NCBI GenBank assembly: GCA_958295735.1 | Contig: OY282369.1 | Span: 1,658,161 to 1,722,160, forward strand | DNA from: an uncultured Candidatus Cenarchaeum sp. | Lineage (GTDB): Archaea > Thermoproteota > Nitrososphaeria > Nitrososphaerales > Nitrosopumilaceae | DNA length: 64,000 nt | Direction of reading: 5' to 3' | Part shown: piece after piece, positions 60,324 through 64,000 of the stretch | How the letters are laid out: each line of letters begins with the position of its first letter | Numbering within the stretch: position 1 is the stretch's first letter | The notes under the pieces: generated by a model | Told to the model about the DNA's origin: nothing | The model's database searches: none | The model's input: only the letters and a program-made list of their open reading frames with translations | Position numbers and translations under genes: made by a program

Positions 60324-60467
60324 CTACATCTTTCCTATGCGGAAGATGCCGCTGCTGCACTTGGGACAGGTTCCTTTCACGGCGGGCCGCCCGTTCTTCA
60401 TCATTGTCTCTTTGGGGTTCTTCATGGCCGTCTTTTTCCTGCACTTGACGCAGTACGCCTCTACCAT
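60324..60467 (-). CDS. DUF5679-like small zinc protein
   Basis: A 47-residue protein. AYCVKCRKKTAMKNP and GTCPKCSSGIFRIGK form two CxxC knuckles around NGRPAVKG, the pattern of DUF5679, a small protein widespread in archaea and some bacteria, of unknown role. GCTAAATATGG on the minus strand (60488-60498) lies about 21-30 bases before ATG 60467. Confidence 0.85.
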   Translation of the reverse strand: MVEAYCVKCRKKTAMKNPKETMMKNGRPAVKGTCPKCSSGIFRIGKM

Positions 60468-60503
60468 GCCCGGCCGCCGCGACGGGCCATATTTAGCCCA
60501 TGC

Positions 60504-60521
60504 GTGTGAAAAATATCACAC
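60504..60521. promoter_or_regulatory. Perfect 6-bp inverted repeat upstream of DUF5679 gene
   Basis: GTGTGA-AAAATA-TCACAC directly precedes the TATA box of the DUF5679 gene (60488-60498), where an operator or activator site would sit. The symmetrical arms and A+T core resemble a site for a dimeric wHTH regulator. Confidence 0.4.
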
Positions 60522-60548
60522 AACACGGGCTCCGCCCTCCCCCCGCGC

Positions 60549-60827
60549 GGGCTCGTCCGGACCGAGGCCGCGCCCGGCGGCGGCGAACCGCCCCCCGATC
60601 CCCCGCCCGGGCGGCAGCGGGCCCGATCGCGCCCCGCCTCGTGTAGGCTTGCGCCCAAACCGAAACCACGCCTAGCAACGGCAAGCCGCCCCCAGATCCC
60701 GCGCCCAGATCACAACGGGCGTGAGTCCACACGGCGGGACGTGTAGGCTTGCGCCCAAACCGATCCCGCGCCTAGCGGCAACAAGCCGCCCCACGATCCC
60801 GCGCCCAGATCGAGATGGGCGTAAGCC
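60549..60827. repeat. Family A intergenic repeat, three copies in reverse orientation
   Basis: Copies lie at about 60549-60625 (diverged), 60646-60728 and 60746-60827. The last two begin GGCTTGCGCCCAAACCG and end GGGCGTGAGTCC or GGGCGTAAGCC, so their ends pair. They fill the spacer before aIF2-beta; no gene is present from 60522 to 60873. Confidence 0.75.
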
Positions 60828-60873
60828 CCGCCTCCCCGTATAGACATATAGGTGCGCCGCGGCGTTCCCGCCC

Positions 60874-61299
60874 GTGGGCGGCAGGAAGGAGGAGTACGTG
60901 GGGCTCCTGAAGAGGATAGAGGGCAGCCTCTCCGAGAAGGAGCAGGCGAGCGGCAGGTTCGAGCTCCCGCCGGTCGACGTCATGTGGGAGGGGCAGAAGA
61001 CTTTCCTGCGCAACTTTTCCGACTTTCCGAAGGTCCTCAGGCGGGATCCGGACAAGGTCCTGCAGTACCTGTCCAAGGAGTTCGCCGTGCCGGCCGAGAG
61101 GATGGGCGACAAGGCGATGTTCGTGGGGAAGAGGGACCCGGACGACTTCACGCGGCTGTTCAACATATACGTCAAGGACTACCTGGAGTGCCCCACCTGC
61201 GGCAGCCCCGACACCAGGATCTCGAAGGCCAACAGGATATCGTTCCTCACCTGCGAGGCGTGCGGCGCGAAGGCGACGCTGAAGGGCAAGTACGCGTGA
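60874..61299 (+). CDS. eif2b: Translation initiation factor aIF2 subunit beta
   Basis: A 141-residue subunit of the heterotrimer that brings initiator tRNA to the small ribosomal subunit. The core has NFSDFPKVLRRDPDKVLQYL and RMGDKAMFVGKRDPDDF. The zinc finger is CPTCGSPDTR...CEACGAKA at residues ~109-133. GTG 60874 follows GACATATAGG (60843-60852) by about 22-30 bases. It overlaps the next start (TGATG). Confidence 0.95.
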   Translation: MGGRKEEYVGLLKRIEGSLSEKEQASGRFELPPVDVMWEGQKTFLRNFSDFPKVLRRDPDKVLQYLSKEFAVPAERMGDKAMFVGKRDPDDFTRLFNIYVKDYLECPTCGSPDTRISKANRISFLTCEACGAKATLKGKYA

Positions 61300-61613
61300 T
61301 GGCCCCCGCTCCCGCGTTCTGCGTGAGGGTGGCCAGGTACAGGGACAACCCCATGCTGAACATATGCGATGCCGACCTGCTGGGGACCGACGTCGGCGGC
61401 GGGGGCGGCGGGCCCACCATGAGCATCACCAAGGAGTTCTACGGCGAGAGGACGGTCGGCGGCGAGGAGGCGGGCAGGCTGATGCGCGGCTCGTCCATCA
61501 TAAACATGGTGGGGCGCCGCGCCGTGGGCCTGGCCGTCAGCCTGGGGATAGGATCCGAGGGCGGCGTGAAGAAGATAGGCGGCGTGCCGTTCCTCATCGT
61601 GTTCAACATGTGA
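61299..61613 (+). CDS. DUF424 family protein
   Basis: A 104-residue protein: LNICDADLLGTDVG, SITKEFYGERTVGGEEAGRL, SIINMVGRRAVGLAVSLG, then GGVPFLIVFNM. It matches archaeal DUF424, which typically lies next to aIF2-beta, as here; a role in translation is suggested by that neighbourhood only. ATG 61299 overlaps the aIF2-beta stop by one base. Confidence 0.88.
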   Translation: MAPAPAFCVRVARYRDNPMLNICDADLLGTDVGGGGGGPTMSITKEFYGERTVGGEEAGRLMRGSSIINMVGRRAVGLAVSLGIGSEGGVKKIGGVPFLIVFNM

Positions 61614-61640
61614 TGCCGCGGGGGCGCCGCGCGTGCACAA

Positions 61641-61648
61641 CTTATATG
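61641..61648 (+). promoter_or_regulatory. TATA box of aIF1A
   Basis: CTTATATG contains the ATG at 61646. Since this is the TATA box, that ATG cannot be the start; GTG 61670, 22 bases further, is. Confidence 0.7.
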
Positions 61649-61669
61649 GTAACGGCCCGCACTCAACCC

Positions 61670-61981
61670 GTGGGAAAGCGCAAGGTGCTCAACGAGAGCG
61701 CGCTCAAGGAGATAAGGCTGCCGGAGGAGGAGGAGATGCTGGGCAGGGTGATAAAGTTGCTGGGGAGCGACCAGGTGCTGGTCAAGTGCACCGACGGCAT
61801 AACGCGGCGCGGGAGGATCCGGGGCAAGCTGAAGCGCCGGATCTGGATACGCGACAACGACATAGTGGTCATAGCGCCGTGGGACTTCAAGGAAACGGAG
61901 CGGGGGGACATCGTGTGGCGGTTCACGCTGCCCCAGGTCGACTGGCTGAAGAACAACAACCACCTGCCGCGGGACTTTTGA
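61670..61981 (+). CDS. eif1A: Translation initiation factor aIF1A
   Basis: A 103-residue OB-fold factor that binds the A site of the small subunit during initiation. Start text GKRKVLNESALKEIRLPEEE, core GRVIKLLGSDQVLVKCTDG, and KLKRRIWIRDNDIVVIAPWD are standard. GTG 61670 is preferred over ATG 61646 because the latter lies in the TATA box. The order aIF1A, Rio1, KH protein, Top6B is a familiar archaeal neighbourhood. Confidence 0.95.
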   Translation: MGKRKVLNESALKEIRLPEEEEMLGRVIKLLGSDQVLVKCTDGITRRGRIRGKLKRRIWIRDNDIVVIAPWDFKETERGDIVWRFTLPQVDWLKNNNHLPRDF

Positions 61982-62014
61982 GCCGCGCGGCCGCCGGATA
62001 GGGCGTGCGGCATC

Positions 62015-62860
62015 GTGACCCGCTGCGGCTTCAGGGTGGCCCCGGACGCCGGATGCGTCGACAGGGGCATGGAGATGCGCATAGCGAACCGCATACTGGA
62101 GAAGGCCGGCGGGAAGAAGACGCGCCGCTCCGGCGCCGGCCGCTCCGACGGCTTCAAGGGGGGGAAGGTGGTCAACGAGGTGCTGGACAAGCCGACCGTG
62201 ATGAGGCTGTACGGGATGATCAACTCGCGCATCATATCGTACGTGAACGGGGCGGTCAGCGCCGGGAAGGAGTCGGTCCTGTTCTGGGCGGCCGGCGCGG
62301 GCGGCAGGAGGGACGTGGCCCTCAAGATCTACCTGGTCAGCACGGCCAGCTTCAAGCGCCGCGCCCCGTACATAACCGGCGACCCGCGGTTCGGCAGGAT
62401 CAAAAAGGGGACCAGGAACATGGTGAACCTGTGGGCCAAGAAGGAGTTCGCCAACCTCCGCCTGTGCTTCGGGCGCGGCCTCCCGGTGCCCGAGCCGATC
62501 CACGTCTCCGGCAACGTGCTGGCCATGGAGTTCGTGGGCGAGGGCGGCGCCCCGTGCCCCACACTGCAGGAGTCGGCTGGCGAGTGCGGGGAGGCCGACT
62601 ACAGGGAGGCCGTCTCCATAGCGGGCAGGCTGTACAGGGAGGCCAACCTCGTGCACGGGGACCTCTCGCCGTACAACATGTTCAAGGAGGCGGGGGGGCT
62701 GAGGCTGTTCGACATGGGCTCCGCCGTGGATGCCAGGCACCCCAACGCCGGCCCGCTGCTCAAGAGGGACATCGCGAACATCACGAGGTTCTTCGAGAAG
62801 AGGGGGGTGGCGGTCGACGATCCGGGCAGGGTGCTGGAGGGGGTGCTGGCGCCGCCGTGA
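62015..62860 (+). CDS. rio1: RIO1-family serine kinase/ATPase
   Basis: A 281-residue atypical kinase required for late maturation of the small ribosomal subunit. ALKIYLVSTASFKRR holds the ATP-binding lysine and the flexible loop, YITGDPRF follows, the catalytic loop is VHGDLSPYN and the metal loop DMGSAV. GTG 62015 is 33 bases after the aIF1A stop. The next gene overlaps by one base. Confidence 0.95.
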   Translation: MTRCGFRVAPDAGCVDRGMEMRIANRILEKAGGKKTRRSGAGRSDGFKGGKVVNEVLDKPTVMRLYGMINSRIISYVNGAVSAGKESVLFWAAGAGGRRDVALKIYLVSTASFKRRAPYITGDPRFGRIKKGTRNMVNLWAKKEFANLRLCFGRGLPVPEPIHVSGNVLAMEFVGEGGAPCPTLQESAGECGEADYREAVSIAGRLYREANLVHGDLSPYNMFKEAGGLRLFDMGSAVDARHPNAGPLLKRDIANITRFFEKRGVAVDDPGRVLEGVLAPP

Positions 62861-63429
62861 TGTTCGAGAAGGTGGTCAGGATACCGGCCGACAGGGTGGC
62901 CGTCCTCATAGGCAGGGGAGGGGCCACCAAGTACGCCATAGAGGAGGCGTGCGGGGTGTCCGTGGGCGTGGACGGCGGCGAGGTGCGGGTGTCGTCCTCC
63001 TCCGCCGGCGGAGGCGGGGACGAGTTCCTCCCCTTCAAGGCGGCCGAGATCGTCTCCGCCATAGGCCGCGGCTTTTCGCCCGGCAACGCCATGCTGCTGC
63101 TCGAGGGGGACAACGCCCTGAACGTGCTGGACCTGAGGGAGTTCGCCGGCAAGTCGCGCGCCCAGATGGAGCGGATAAAGGGTAGGATAATAGGAGAGGG
63201 CGGGAGGGCGAGGAGGAACATGGAAAGCCTCACGGGGACGCGCATATCCGTGTACGGCAGGACCGTGGCCGTCATCGGCAGCGCGGCGGGCCTCCGCCAG
63301 GCCGTCGGGGCCATATCGTCGCTCTCCAGCGGGAGCATGCACGGCGCCGTGTACGGCAGGCTGGAGTCGGCCCGGCGCCGCGAGAAGGCCGAGAGGATGC
63401 TTCTGTGGGAGGGCCGCGATGCCGCCTAG
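62860..63429 (+). CDS. KH-domain ribosome-biogenesis protein (Dim2/Pno1-like)
   Basis: A 189-residue protein with two KH domains: VRIPADRVAVLIGRGGATKY at the N-terminus and ERIKGRIIGEGGRARRNMES in the second, both with a G-x-G-G loop. Archaeal homologue of Dim2/Krr1-type factors acting on the 3' end of 16S rRNA, in keeping with its place after rio1. ATG 62860 overlaps the rio1 stop (TGATG). Confidence 0.92.
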   Translation: MFEKVVRIPADRVAVLIGRGGATKYAIEEACGVSVGVDGGEVRVSSSSAGGGGDEFLPFKAAEIVSAIGRGFSPGNAMLLLEGDNALNVLDLREFAGKSRAQMERIKGRIIGEGGRARRNMESLTGTRISVYGRTVAVIGSAAGLRQAVGAISSLSSGSMHGAVYGRLESARRREKAERMLLWEGRDAA

Positions 63430-64000
63430 GGAAAAATTCAACCAGATATCGCCCAGCGAGTTCTTCTACCGGAACCGGGACCTGGCCGGGTTCAGCAACC
63501 CCACCCGCTCGCTGTACACGGCGGTCAGGGAGTTCGTCGAGAACGGCCTGGACGCCTGCGACCAGAGCGGGACGCCGCCCGACATACGCCTGTCCATAAG
63601 GGCCGTCGACAGGGACAGGCCCGACCCGCGGCCGTACGTGCTCACCGTGGCCGACAACGGCCCCGGCGTGGAGTCCTCGCAGATCCCCCTGGCCTTCGGG
63701 ACGGTCCTGTACGGATCCAAGTTCGGCCTGAAGCAGGCCAGGGGCATGTTCGGCCTCGGGGCCACCATGGCCATACTGTACGGCCAGATAACCACCAACA
63801 GGCCGGTGGTGGTGAAGAGCTCCACCGACGGCAAGTGGAGGGACGAGTACGAGCTGCTGCTGGACATACAGAAGAACAAGCCGGTAATACTGAAGCACAG
63901 GAGGGTCGAGGCGGCCAAGAGGGGCCTCTCGGTGAGCATCAGCCTGGAGGGCGACTATTCCAAGGCCGGCTCCAGGATCCGCGACTACGTGTACCAGACG
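63419..64000 (+). CDS. top6B: DNA topoisomerase VI subunit B (partial)
   Basis: The first 194 codons of the ATPase subunit of topoisomerase VI; the gene runs off the right edge. The GHKL ATP site is visible: N-box REFVENGLDAC, G1 motif VADNGPGV and G2 motif GMFGLGATMA. FSNPTRSLYTAVRE is typical of the family. ATG 63419 overlaps the KH gene by 11 bases. Subunit A would be expected next. Confidence 0.96.
   Translation, partial: MPPREKFNQISPSEFFYRNRDLAGFSNPTRSLYTAVREFVENGLDACDQSGTPPDIRLSIRAVDRDRPDPRPYVLTVADNGPGVESSQIPLAFGTVLYGSKFGLKQARGMFGLGATMAILYGQITTNRPVVVKSSTDGKWRDEYELLLDIQKNKPVILKHRRVEAAKRGLSVSISLEGDYSKAGSRIRDYVYQT

Noticed and set aside
61646-61981. ATG 61646 as start of aIF1A
   Set aside because: It lies in the TATA box; GTG 61670 is at the right distance and matches the family N-terminus.

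Overview
The window is high in G+C (well above 60% by eye) and reads as a chromosome segment of a thaumarchaeon (Nitrososphaerota). Both large RNA polymerase genes are unsplit: rpoB is 1115 aa, and rpoA is 1247 aa with the A' and A'' parts in one gene, as in Thaumarchaeota. Three secreted proteins end in a PEFG-CTERM sorting signal, a thaumarchaeal feature. The rest of the gene set is archaeal: histone, NusA, eL30, eS30, eS17, RtcB, aIF1A, aIF2-beta, Rio1, Top6B and Cgi121. Most first genes have an archaeal TATA box 22-32 bases before the start codon, so many transcripts are probably leaderless, and GTG or TTG starts are common. I used TATA spacing to choose several starts. High G+C is unlike free-living marine Nitrosopumilus and recalls sponge-associated Cenarchaeum-like lineages; that is inference.

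Layout. 1-5220: cysteine desulfurase and three PEFG-CTERM surface proteins. 5704-13098: rpoH-rpoB-rpoA. 13474-16966: a frameshifted metallo-beta-lactamase-fold protein, a secreted beta-repeat protein, a YkgJ-type Cys-cluster protein and a small regulator-like protein. 17215-19668: tRNA-Gln with two predicted introns, then eL30-nusA-uS12-uS7 on the minus strand. 19717-21977: IS66-like element. 23428-35586: one 4052-codon secreted protein. 35936-39905: eS30, RtcB, a PDCD5-like protein and uS11. 40291-43691: small genes and a dead IS481-like element. 43793-46529: tRNA-Thr, a phosphosugar mutase, ThiL and tRNA-Cys. 46568-50463: histone, TatD, eS17, a ubiquitin-fold/Cgi121 fusion and a Sua5-THUMP fusion. 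51142-58963: membrane proteins, zinc ribbons, PurA, PyrF, Nudix, UppS and DUF373. 59059-60467: a HARE-HTH/nuclease protein and DUF5679. 60874-64000: aIF2-beta, DUF424, aIF1A, Rio1, KH protein and Top6B.

The most striking object is the giant gene. Its secreted product has five ~610-residue units. In each, an adhesin-type beta-sandwich repeat is cut in half by a cassette of BvgS/EvgS-like Venus-flytrap modules in the order lobe 2, lobe 1-lobe 2, lobe 1. A parallel beta-helix and a type-I periplasmic-binding-protein-like domain with an apparent Cache insert follow. I do not know this architecture from any described protein.

Two patterns run through the window. First, housekeeping proteins carry low-complexity tandem repeats: the N-termini of uS7 and uS11, the C-terminus of eS17, and the linker of the Sua5-THUMP fusion. 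Second, intergenic DNA holds an ~82-bp repeat with inverted ends (at least ten copies here), a second repeat family, and many local duplications of 30-110 bp. Translation and tRNA functions are linked: RtcB would ligate the exons of the intron-containing tRNA, and Sua5 and Cgi121 both belong to t6A biosynthesis.
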